A stretch of 35,068 bases of DNA from a bacterium BMS3Bbin10. Its GTDB lineage: Bacteria > Pseudomonadota > Alphaproteobacteria > Rhizobiales > Methyloligellaceae. Below, one piece after another: positions 8,389-15,669 of the stretch. The notes below the pieces were generated by a model, which was given only the letters and a program-made list of their open reading frames with translations, ran no database searches and was not told the origin of the DNA. Each line of letters begins with the position of its first letter. Position 1 is the first letter of the stretch. Location: positions 1 through 35,068 of the forward strand of contig BDTT01000122.1 of assembly GCA_002897995.1 (NCBI GenBank), in the 5' to 3' direction. The translations under genes were made by a program, and so were the position numbers.

Positions 8389-9366
8389 CTATTTTTTCTT
8401 CTTCTTGCGCGCATCCTTCGCCTTTTTCAGCGCCCGGATCACGTCATAGTCCTTCGATGACATGGCAACGAATTTGTTGGACTTGACGTTGTCGAGGAAC
8501 TTCTTCTCGCCCGCATTGCTGGTAGAAAGGCCAAGGAAGGTTGCCTTGATCTTGTCCTTCAGGTCCTGGCACAGCGTGTTGCGGTAAACAAAGGGATCCT
8601 GCGGAATGACCGGGGACTTCCACAGGATATTGAAGTCCTCGAGTTTCACTTCGCCCTTGTTCACGACATTGTCGAAGCGGTGGGTCGCCACAAAAGCGGA
8701 GTCGACCTTACCCTTGGCGACGGCGACCGTGGAGAGCTCATGGCTGCCCGTATAGACCACCTTGCCGAAATATTTGTCGAGGTTGCCGCCGACATTCTTG
8801 GCGAACACAACGCGCGGGAACAGATTGCCCGAGGTGCTGCCGGGATCGACCAGCCCGAGGGTCGTGCCCTTGAGCGATTCGATGGTTGTGAACTTCGAGC
8901 CCTTCTTGGTCACCAGCGCGGCCTTGTAGCCCGGGCCCTCTTCCTGCATGTGCCCGGGGCGCTTGGCATAGGTCGCGAAGACCTCGATCGAGGGGTCCTT
9001 GGAGCTGGCGATCACATAGGAGTAGGGGCCCAGAACCGCGACATCGATGAACTTGGAGAGCAGTCCCTCAACCACCGAAGCATAGGATGTCGGCATGAAG
9101 AACTGGATTTTCTTTCCCGTTTCCTTCGCCATACGGTCGGTCACGGGCTTGTAGAGCTGCAATTCGGCGACGGATTCTTCGGTCGGCACCATCGCGAAGG
9201 TCAGCTCGCCGGGGTTTTCGCACTTCATGGCCTGGGCCGATGCCGCCTGCGTCATGCCAACCACCGCGGTGGCCGCCGCCAGGGTGAGTGTCGCGGCCCG
9301 CCAGCTTCGTTTCAGGACGACATGGCCGCGAGTCTTGTCGCGCGCCTTTTTTACATTGCAAATCAT
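8389..9366 (-). CDS. phnD: Phosphonate-binding periplasmic protein
   Basis: A 325-residue solute-binding protein, exported to the periplasm. An Arg/Lys-rich start is followed by a hydrophobic stretch at about 23-40 and a probable signal-peptidase site after ASAQA near residue 46. The mature part matches the PhnD/phosphate-phosphite-phosphonate binding family, with typical segments such as LTFAMVPTEE and VLGPYSYVIA. The start is supported by a GGAGG sequence 6 bases before the ATG. The C-terminus is unusually lysine-rich and ends in five lysines. It is the first gene of the transporter operon and should deliver phosphonate to PhnE-PhnC. Ligand identity is unknown. Confidence 0.9.
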   Translation of the reverse strand: MICNVKKARDKTRGHVVLKRSWRAATLTLAAATAVVGMTQAASAQAMKCENPGELTFAMVPTEESVAELQLYKPVTDRMAKETGKKIQFFMPTSYASVVEGLLSKFIDVAVLGPYSYVIASSKDPSIEVFATYAKRPGHMQEEGPGYKAALVTKKGSKFTTIESLKGTTLGLVDPGSTSGNLFPRVVFAKNVGGNLDKYFGKVVYTGSHELSTVAVAKGKVDSAFVATHRFDNVVNKGEVKLEDFNILWKSPVIPQDPFVYRNTLCQDLKDKIKATFLGLSTSNAGEKKFLDNVKSNKFVAMSSKDYDVIRALKKAKDARKKKKK

Positions 9367-9852
9367 TGGTTTCCTCCCTTAGGGTGCGTCGCCTCCAGCT
9401 GTTCGTGCAACCGGTCCGACGCGAGCGTCAAACGGTGTTCTGGCAGAAGTCTTCTGATGCGCCCGGCTGTTTGACAGACAGACTCCCACCCGTGGTGAGA
9501 GCCGGGCAAGCTGATCTCAGAACCCGTCAGCGGTAAAGCTAGCACCATCGGTAGTATTGGCTAAATCGAAAATAGCGACATATTGATTGATAAAATCAAT
9601 ATCGGGCGGGCGGCGCCATGCAGAGCGTTTGCCGGGATTGACCGGTGAGACCGGGCTTGCCCCGGGGATCCCGATACGCCGGCAGTACCGCGCCGGCTGG
9701 AGGTTGTGGTGCAGCAGGGCAGAGAAACCTCGAACACAAAAAGTTCTCAAGTCTGATTGGCAGCTTAGTTGCTTGAGCGCCCCATAACTAAACCCTAACA
9801 AGGCGAAGATTTGCCGTGAGATATACGAATTGGTGCACCCTGAAGGAAAACA
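9367..9852. other. Intergenic region between phnD and the AT-rich orphan gene
   Basis: There is no supported gene in this stretch of about 490 bases. It should hold the leftward promoter of the transporter operon and the rightward promoter of the orphan gene. The one distinct element is the palindrome at 9580-9602. Short open frames here have no coding character or recognisable product. Confidence 0.5.
9580..9602. promoter_or_regulatory. Palindromic candidate operator upstream of phnD
   Basis: A perfect dyad of 9-bp arms, ATATTGATT and AATCAATAT, is separated by 5 bases. The ATTGAT/ATCAAT half-sites and AT-rich centre resemble binding sites of LysR-type and similar dimeric regulators. It lies about 210 bases upstream of phnD. 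It could be the site through which the local LysR protein controls uptake, but it does not copy the ATTATCT repeat at the phnA promoter. It could instead control the rightward orphan gene. Confidence 0.45.
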
Positions 9853-9882
9853 ATGCATCTAATTGAAAACGAGTTAAAATAG
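9853..9882 (+). CDS. Nine-codon minicistron directly before the orphan gene
   Basis: ATG at 9853 opens a frame encoding MHLIENELK and ends at TAG (9880-9882). AAGGA about 5 bases upstream is a better ribosome site than any before the next gene. The main ATG follows 3 bases after the TAG and is in the same frame. It is either a leader that hands ribosomes to the next start, or the original N-terminus cut off by an amber codon. Confidence 0.4.
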   Translation: MHLIENELK

Positions 9883-9885
9883 CAA

Positions 9886-10752
9886 ATGGATGAGATTCGC
9901 AGAATTACTGAAAAATATGACAGCACCCATATTGAAAGCGGGCTCAAATCTGTTGCGGAAATAAATCAGTTTGCACTAACTTTCTACAAAGACGTCGCGG
10001 AGATTTATGACTGCATCACTCGGGTCAAAAATGCAGAGCGTAATCCCTCGGGATTTTCAGTAGACGATGCGCCAATACTTGGCCTGTTAGTGCGAGTTTG
10101 GAAGCTCCTGAAAGAGGTTGTCAAATATTACGAACAGGACAACGCAGAAATAATCGGAATTCTTGAACGCCCTCTGTTGGAAGCATCAGTTATGGCGACA
10201 TTCTTGATGACAAAAGACGATGCCGTTTTGTTGGACTACAGAAAGTGCTCATACAAGGATCGATTGCGTATATTGCGCAACTTGGAAAGCGGATCGGCAT
10301 TTTTTGAAACAAAAGCGGGCAAACGTTTATTAAAGTCAATTCAAGACAAGATGAATTTTGAGGGCTTTGAAACCGATGACTTTAAAGCACAAAAATGTAA
10401 TAGATGGAGAGTTCAGGGGAAAACTTTTTTTGATATTTTCTCGGAAATTGAGCATTCCGACCTTTACGCATGCACTTATGGGATGATGTCTGAATCGGTT
10501 CACGGCTCATGGAACGAGTCAATGGACTGGTGCCTCACCAAGAATGATGATGGCACATTCTCAACGTTTCCTTTCTCACATCCTGCTGATATCCGTTATG
10601 TGACGCCGACTTTACGTTTTAGCAACAAGCCTTTCCGTCTTTGGCTGCAAAGGATTGATGCTTATGACGATAATTTTAAGGACCTTCTGGATTGGGTGGA
10701 GCGAGTTAATACCGCATTATTTGTAAAGTTTGACGAAAGCTACGATGGTTAA
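9886..10752 (+). CDS. AT-rich orphan protein, DUF5677/AbiV-like
   Basis: A 288-residue soluble, largely alpha-helical protein. The segments IIGILERPLLEASVMATFL (about 89-107), YRKCSYKDRLRIL and SESVHGSWNESMDW resemble proteins annotated as DUF5677, some of which are related to HEPN/AbiV-type proteins. That match is from memory and only moderately sure. Base composition is far more AT-rich than the surrounding genes, and it stands alone between the phosphonate transporter and a tRNA gene, both signs of horizontal acquisition. The ATG at 9886 has no good ribosome site of its own but directly follows a minicistron. A phage-defence role is possible on these grounds but unproven. Confidence 0.7.
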   Translation: MDEIRRITEKYDSTHIESGLKSVAEINQFALTFYKDVAEIYDCITRVKNAERNPSGFSVDDAPILGLLVRVWKLLKEVVKYYEQDNAEIIGILERPLLEASVMATFLMTKDDAVLLDYRKCSYKDRLRILRNLESGSAFFETKAGKRLLKSIQDKMNFEGFETDDFKAQKCNRWRVQGKTFFDIFSEIEHSDLYACTYGMMSESVHGSWNESMDWCLTKNDDGTFSTFPFSHPADIRYVTPTLRFSNKPFRLWLQRIDAYDDNFKDLLDWVERVNTALFVKFDESYDG

Positions 10753-10869
10753 TTGCCAGAGGGATGCAACGGGAGAGCGTAGTGTCTCCCTTGCCAAGGT
10801 GGTGTTGTAATACAACACACATCTTGCGGAACGCGATAACCTTTGTTTTTTGTAAAAATGAACTGAGTA

Positions 10870-10942
10870 GCCATCCTTTCGGAGCCGCTGTCGCTCGCCT
10901 TGCCCACATTCGGGTGAGCGGCTGCGGTGGAGGAAGGATGGC
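10870..10942. repeat. Nested long hairpin downstream of the orphan gene
   Basis: Outer 9-bp arms (10870-10878 and 10934-10942, GCCATCCTT/AAGGATGGC) enclose inner arms GCCGCT and AGCGGC at 10884-10889 and 10917-10922. An alternative inner stem is formed by GCTCGCC and GGTGAGC. The structure lies about 120 bases beyond the orphan gene stop. It may be a transcript end, a mobile repeat, or a structured RNA; there is no T-run. Confidence 0.45.
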
Positions 10943-11150
10943 GGGCTTTCCTTTTGGTGGGCTTGAGCCGTTAAACCGGGTCATTCAGGATGTGCTTCGA
11001 TTAGTTTATCGAACACCTGTTGGTGTTTTCTGCAAGTCTTTGAATTATCAGCCTTACAAGATGGTTTGCCTTGAAGCCATACACCCCAAGACTTGCATTT
11101 TCCTCGCCCATTTCATGCCATCATAAAGCCCATTTTCGAACACCAAAAAC

Positions 11151-11170
11151 CCCCTTGCCTTCAAGGGGTT
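11151..11170 (-). terminator. Intrinsic terminator of tRNA-Thr
   Basis: Reading leftward, a CCCCTTG/CAAGGGG stem with a 4-base loop is followed by G and a run of five T. It lies 30 bases beyond the 3' end of the tRNA, so it probably ends the tRNA transcript. Confidence 0.75.
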
Positions 11171-11199
11171 AAATGGCATTTGCACAAAAATTGATAAAA

Positions 11200-11275
11200 T
11201 GGTGCCGCATGGGTGACTCGAACACCCGACCCCATCATTACGAATGATGTGCTCTACCAACTGAGCTAATGCGGC
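11200..11275 (-). tRNA. tRNA-Thr (anticodon CGU)
   Basis: A 76-base tRNA including an encoded CCA end at 11200-11202. The acceptor stem is GCCGCAT/ATGCGGC, the D-arm contains AGCTCAGTTGGTAGAGC, the anticodon stem is CATCA/TGATG with loop TTCGTAA, and the T-arm is GGGTG/CACCC with loop TTCGAGT. The anticodon CGT reads ACG codons for threonine. It is adjacent to foreign-looking DNA on its 3' side, the usual side for island integration, although no integrase is in view. Confidence 0.95.
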
Positions 11276-11803
11276 GCCGTCACACCGGCGGGACTGGCCT
11301 GCGTGATGCAAACTGGCATAACTCCAGTCAGCCGCGAAAGCAATGCGCTGCTGTTTTTTTTCGCTCACGGCTGTTCCCGCTTTCAGCGGGGCCCGCGCGG
11401 GCGCGCCCTGACCGGGCGGCGGCCGTTCGGCCTTGCCTCGGCTTTGCCTCGGGGTTTTTCTGGCTCACGGCTGTTCCCGCTTTCAGCGGGGCCTGCGCGG
11501 GCGCGCACCATAAGGTGCGGCGGCCATTCGGCCTTGCCTCGCTGCGCTCGGTTGAAGTGCGATACAGGGCCGACCTTGCCGGATTGGGCCATCCGACCGA
11601 AGGGAGGCAAGCGCAACCGCGCGCCGGCCGTTAGGCCGCCCCGGCGGAGGCCCGCGAAGCGGAACAGCCGTGAGCCAGAAAAACCCCGAGGCAAGGCCGA
11701 ACGGCCGCCGCCCGGTCAGGGCGCGCCCGCGCAGGCCCCGCTGAAAGCGGGAACAGCCGTGAGCGAAAAAATCTGGAGCGATTCCGTCAAAGACGGAAGC
11801 GGT
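11276..11803. other. Gene-free repeat-rich region between tRNA-Thr and hemY
   Basis: Very GC-rich stretch with no supported gene. Most of it is the 44-bp repeat cluster and long inverted repeat described separately. A small hairpin, ttccgtc-aaa-gacggaa, at 11782-11798 lies just beyond the hemY stop and could end that transcript; the same hairpin type is dispersed in alphaproteobacterial genomes. Open frames here are by-products of the repeats. Confidence 0.6.
11357..11770. repeat. Cluster of 44-bp repeats forming a long inverted repeat
   Basis: A 44-bp unit beginning GCTCACGGCTGTTCCCGC occurs at 11363-11406 and 11463-11506 (direct, 100-base period, one mismatch) and inverted at 11721-11764. 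A partial inverted copy starts at 11659. The whole left segment 11357-11479 is nearly the reverse complement of 11658-11770, apart from an 11-base tandem duplication in the left arm and one substitution. The centre, 11480-11657, contains a CGCACC/GGTGCG hairpin. The element could fold into a cruciform or a very long RNA hairpin. Confidence 0.85.
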
Positions 11804-13411
11804 CTAGGGCATCGGCAATTTGGCTTTTGCCGCCTCCTGGTCGTCACTCCCCTCCGGCTCGGGGCCCGGATCGTCGGGCGCGCGGGGGGGAAAGAATATC
11901 TCGGTCTCGAGCGGATCGTCCCGCGCCGGTGCGTCGGCGCTTTCCCGCTCCACTTCGGCCACCTGCACTCCGGAGTGCTGCTCTCCGGCATCCTGCGCCA
12001 CGGCATCCCGTGCGCCAGCTTCGGGTGCCTCCACTTCCACTGATTGCATGTCCTGCTGCGCCGCGCCCGCGTCCGCCAGCTCCCCCGCCGCCTCGACGAC
12101 GAGCGGTTCGCGCGCCGCGGCCAGCAACTCAACCGGGGCCTTCCACTCAAAGGCGTCGAGCCTTCCGGTGATGGGCGATACCGGCGCCCATTGGCTGGAA
12201 ATATAGTCATCGGCGCTCCAGGCCGGATCGCGCGGCGCGTGAACCGCGCGCGCCAGCCATTCGCGCACCCGGCCCTGATCGCCGGTCTCGCCGCCTTCAA
12301 TGCGCGCCATCGCCGTGCAGATGCGCGCCGGGGGCCTGTCCTCCAGATAGGGCTCAAGGGCGGTGCGCGCCTCGTCCCACGCCCGCGCCTCGATCGCCGC
12401 GGCCGCAACCGCGATCGCACCCTCGACCTTGCCGTGATCGGGGGTCCATTGCGCCAGATGCTTCACCCGCTTCAGTCTTTCGCGCGGCCCCTCGCCAAGG
12501 CGCGCATGGGCATAGGCCAGCGCCAGATCGGGGTGCGGATTGAGCTCCCACGTCTTGGCGAGGACGCGGGTGGCGCGTGTGGCGTCGCCCTGGGAGGCCA
12601 TCACCCGCCCGGCGATCGCGGCCGCGGGAACCAGTTCCGGAGCCAGCTTGTGCGCTTCGAGGGCAAGTTCGCGGGCGCGGTCCATATCGGCGTCTTCCGC
12701 CTCCATCGCCTGCGCCGTCAGCAGCACCGCGCGGCGGCGCGCGGCGACCGGCTTGTCGATCTGCTTCTGGCGCCGGGCCACATCGAGTGTCCGCAGGGCG
12801 CCTGCCCAGTCTCCCGCCTTGCACTGGAGCTCAAACAGTGCGTTGACGCTCCAGGCCAGGTCCGGGTTGCGCGCCATGGCGCGCTCGGCGAACTGGCGGG
12901 CGGCTTCGGTTTCGTTTTCGCGCTTGGCTTCGAGGAATAGCCCGCGCAGGCCCAGCATCTCCGTGCCCGGGGCCTCGGCCATGGTCTGGAAAATTTCCCG
13001 CGCCGCCGCCCGGTTGCCGTGCAACTGCGCCGATTGCGAACGCAGCAATCCGGTCAGGGGTTCGCGCGGAAGCAGCTTGTATGCCTGACTGGAGAACTTC
13101 CGGGCCTGATCCTTGTCGCCGGCGCTTACCGCAATCAGGCCGCGCGACAGGGCGTCGAGGCCCCGTTTCTCCCGTTTCCGTTTCATCAGTTCGGCCAGGG
13201 CCGCGGGGCGTGAAAGCACATAGCGCAGCAACGACCACATCAAAAGGACCGAGAGCAGCGCAACAGCCAGCGCCAGCCCGGCGGCGAAGACCGATGTCTC
13301 GAGCTGATAGCCAAGCCACTCAACGGTGAGCGCGCCGGGCTTGTCGGCCACCCAGGCCAGCCCCACCGCCGCCACTCCGGTCACAAGGACGAAAAGAGTA
13401 AGCCGCCACAT
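11804..13411 (-). CDS. hemY: HemY-like membrane TPR protein
   Basis: A 535-residue protein with two N-terminal membrane segments (about 4-22 and 40-62) linked by a short periplasmic loop, then a cytoplasmic helical region with TPR-like repeats up to about residue 420. The acidic, Ala/Glu-rich tail is probably disordered. This is the HemY_N architecture found at the end of hemCD operons in proteobacteria. Its exact role is not settled; it should not be confused with the unrelated protoporphyrinogen oxidase of the same name in Bacillus. It starts 6 bases after the Mic60-like gene stop, so co-translation is likely. Confidence 0.85.
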   Translation of the reverse strand: MWRLTLFVLVTGVAAVGLAWVADKPGALTVEWLGYQLETSVFAAGLALAVALLSVLLMWSLLRYVLSRPAALAELMKRKREKRGLDALSRGLIAVSAGDKDQARKFSSQAYKLLPREPLTGLLRSQSAQLHGNRAAAREIFQTMAEAPGTEMLGLRGLFLEAKRENETEAARQFAERAMARNPDLAWSVNALFELQCKAGDWAGALRTLDVARRQKQIDKPVAARRRAVLLTAQAMEAEDADMDRARELALEAHKLAPELVPAAAIAGRVMASQGDATRATRVLAKTWELNPHPDLALAYAHARLGEGPRERLKRVKHLAQWTPDHGKVEGAIAVAAAAIEARAWDEARTALEPYLEDRPPARICTAMARIEGGETGDQGRVREWLARAVHAPRDPAWSADDYISSQWAPVSPITGRLDAFEWKAPVELLAAAREPLVVEAAGELADAGAAQQDMQSVEVEAPEAGARDAVAQDAGEQHSGVQVAEVERESADAPARDDPLETEIFFPPRAPDDPGPEPEGSDDQEAAKAKLPMP

Positions 13412-13417
13412 ACGCCC

Positions 13418-14860
13418 CTACCTGCTCTTGTCCGCGCCGCGGCGAGACTGAAGACCGGCGAGCAGGCCGCGCTCAATCTCGGCCAGCTTCGCCCTGGCCA
13501 TGCGCTGCGCCCTGGCCTTTTCGAGCCAGGGCTGAAGGCTTTTCAGCGCCGCGCCGCTCAGGGCTTCCCCCTGGCGCAGGACTCCGGCAAGGTCCGCGGC
13601 CTCCATATGCGCCTCCATGCGTGACAGAACCGCGGCCGCGCTCGTCCCCTCGGCCGGTCCAAGGCGTCTTACCCGCACCACCGAGCGGGCGTTGGACACC
13701 AGCCGGTCCAGAAACGTATCGCCTTCCGGCCCGGCCGCCGCCTGCCGCGCGGCTCTAAGAGCAAGCGCCAGCGCCGCCAGCAGCGCGCCGTCCGTGGGGA
13801 TGCCGGCGCTCGCATGGGCCGCGAGCGCGGAAAGATCGAGCCCGGCGGGGGCGGCCTCTTCCAGCGCTTTCAACTGGGCACCGAAGGGCTCGCCGCGATC
13901 AATCGTCCGGCGCAGGATTTCAAACGCCAGAGCCAGCGCCGCGCCATCGCTTCGCGAAGAGGTCTGCGCGGGCGGCGGAGGGGGCCGGGAGGCAAGTTTT
14001 GCGATGCTGTTTTCAAGCGCCTCAAGACGCGTCTCCACCAACAGCGCCAGGCTTTCGCTCCCCTCGCCCTGCCTGGGGACGCGGGCTTCCAGTGCGCTCT
14101 TCAGCCCCGCGATTTCCTGCCCGAGAGCGGCCGCGCGCCGCTCCAGCTGCTGCGACACTTCGGCGATCTTTCCGGTCAGGGCCGCGGACTGCGCCAGGCC
14201 CGAGGCGCCGTCTTCGCCGCCAGAGGCCTGAAGCGTTTTCAAGGTGCCTTCAAGTTTCTCCAGACGGTCCGTCAGAGGTTGAAGATCGGGCGGCGGCGCT
14301 TCGGGCCTGCTTTCTAGCGCGGCAAGACGCTGCTGAAGCGTTTTCAGAGCCTCCCCATTGGCCGAGGCCTCCCCCTGGCGGGCGGCGAGAATCGATTTTG
14401 CCTGTTCGGCCAGCCGCGCGTCGAGCGCATTCAGACGCTGCTCGAATTTCTCGATGGCGGGCGCGGTATCGGGCGGCGCGCCCCGCGCCGCGTCAAGCGG
14501 CAGGCGGTCAAGCGCCACTCCGGCGCCGATGACCCCGATCAGCCCGCCGGCGAGACCGGCGGCCAGATGGGTGACAAAGCCCTTGATGTCCGATGGTTTG
14601 GTGCGCTGGCGCGGCGCTCCGGAGGAGGCCCCGGCGGAGCTGCCGCCCACCCGCGGGACCGATGTTGCGCCCGCTTCTGCGCCGCGCTCAGGCGTACCGG
14701 TCCCGTCATCGCCGCCTTGCCCCGGCGCGCCGTCCGGCTGGTCCTCGACCTCGACTTCCGCCGCTTCCAGATCGATGACCCGCGAGGGCCGTTTCGGTTT
14801 TCCCGGTGCGCCATCTTTTTTGGAGTCCGCGCCCGGGGGGTCTTTGTCGTCACCCTTCAT
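13418..14860 (-). CDS. Alphaproteobacterial Mic60/mitofilin-like protein
   Basis: A 480-residue inner-membrane protein. Residues 1-95 are Pro/Gly/charged and probably disordered; a single membrane segment lies near 97-117 (AAGLAGGLIGVIGAGVAL); residues 125-290 are coiled coil; and the C-terminal part from about 310 has the helical mitofilin-signature character with a conserved-looking end. In alphaproteobacteria, Mic60 homologues that shape intracytoplasmic membranes are typically encoded in this position between hemD and hemY, which strongly supports the call. The 77-base gap after hemD contains the ribosome site but no obvious terminator. Function here is by homology of position and architecture. 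Confidence 0.78.
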   Translation of the reverse strand: MKGDDKDPPGADSKKDGAPGKPKRPSRVIDLEAAEVEVEDQPDGAPGQGGDDGTGTPERGAEAGATSVPRVGGSSAGASSGAPRQRTKPSDIKGFVTHLAAGLAGGLIGVIGAGVALDRLPLDAARGAPPDTAPAIEKFEQRLNALDARLAEQAKSILAARQGEASANGEALKTLQQRLAALESRPEAPPPDLQPLTDRLEKLEGTLKTLQASGGEDGASGLAQSAALTGKIAEVSQQLERRAAALGQEIAGLKSALEARVPRQGEGSESLALLVETRLEALENSIAKLASRPPPPPAQTSSRSDGAALALAFEILRRTIDRGEPFGAQLKALEEAAPAGLDLSALAAHASAGIPTDGALLAALALALRAARQAAAGPEGDTFLDRLVSNARSVVRVRRLGPAEGTSAAAVLSRMEAHMEAADLAGVLRQGEALSGAALKSLQPWLEKARAQRMARAKLAEIERGLLAGLQSRRGADKSR

Positions 14861-14937
14861 ACTCTTGAGTGGTCCTCGTACTTGCCTCTCCGGCGCGGGC
14901 CTGTGCCGGGCTCAGGAGCCATCAGTGAGTCCTGAGT

Positions 14938-15669
14938 TTAACATTTTGCCGCCTTGCACCGCGCTAATGCAAGTAGATCGTCCTCCGATGGGCTGGGAGA
15001 AACGATGATTCGCGCGCCTTCGAGGGCGGCCAGGGGGGCCGCCACATTTTCCGACAGGCAAAAATAGGCCGGTTTCGCCGCGGCGGCTCCAAGCCCCTGC
15101 GCCGCAACCAGCTCCATATAGGCGCGCGCTGTCGCCGGCGACATCACGATAACGCCCTCGAGCGCCCCCGCGACAAGTGCTTCATGCGCTTCTGTGGAAA
15201 AGCTGCTCGCCGCAAGCGTCCGGTAGAGAGCCGGTTGCGCGGCCTCAAAGCCTTGTCCCTCCAATGCGCCTTTCAGATCGAAAGCGATGCGCTCGCCGGC
15301 CAGATGGAGCAGGAGCCCGCGCGCGGGCACGCATTTCGAGACGATAAGCGGCGCCAGGCCTTCCGCCGTGCCGGGTCCCTCGTAAACCTCTTCAAAGCCC
15401 AGCTCGCGCGCGCGTTTCGCGCTTGCGCTCCCGACCGCGAACAGCGGCAGGGCGCGGGCGCTCTCCAGCTTTCCCGCTACCTCGAGCGCGCGCAATCCAT
15501 TGCGGCTGGTGACGATCAGCGCCTGCACGCAGGACAGGGCCGGAAGTTCGGGATTGAGGAATTCAACCTTGAGAAGCGGTGAAACGATGGGCTCATGGCC
15601 GAGGGCCCTGAGCCTTTCGGCCTGGGCGCCGGCATCGGGCGCGGGGCGCGTGACCAGCAGGCGCATCAC
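14938..15669 (-). CDS. hemD: Uroporphyrinogen-III synthase
   Basis: A 243-residue cytosolic enzyme that closes and inverts ring D of hydroxymethylbilane to give uroporphyrinogen III in haem and corrinoid synthesis. The family is poorly conserved, but the N-terminal LLVTRPAPDAGAQAERLRALG, the middle ALIVTSRNGLRAL and the late GVIVMSPATARAYMELV segments are typical. Its ATG overlaps the hemC stop by four bases, so the two are translationally coupled. Confidence 0.9.
   Translation of the reverse strand: MMRLLVTRPAPDAGAQAERLRALGHEPIVSPLLKVEFLNPELPALSCVQALIVTSRNGLRALEVAGKLESARALPLFAVGSASAKRARELGFEEVYEGPGTAEGLAPLIVSKCVPARGLLLHLAGERIAFDLKGALEGQGFEAAQPALYRTLAASSFSTEAHEALVAGALEGVIVMSPATARAYMELVAAQGLGAAAAKPAYFCLSENVAAPLAALEGARIIVSPSPSEDDLLALARCKAAKC

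Larger units (their letters stand above)
10753..11199. other. Intergenic region between the orphan gene and tRNA-Thr
   Basis: No supported protein gene. The stretch holds a GTGTTGT-AAT-ACAACAC palindrome at 10802-10818, the nested hairpin at 10870-10942 and the terminator of the tRNA at 11151-11170. The remaining bases show nothing I can name, and no integrase or attachment-site repeat of the tRNA end was seen. Confidence 0.5.

Noticed and set aside
9367-11275. Integrative element bounded by tRNA-Thr attachment sites
   Set aside because: No integrase and no direct repeat of the tRNA 3' end was seen on the far side of the AT-rich gene.
11363-11506. Two 44-bp direct repeats with a 56-base spacer, considered as a CRISPR array
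   Set aside because: Only two direct copies, other copies are inverted, and no cas genes are present.
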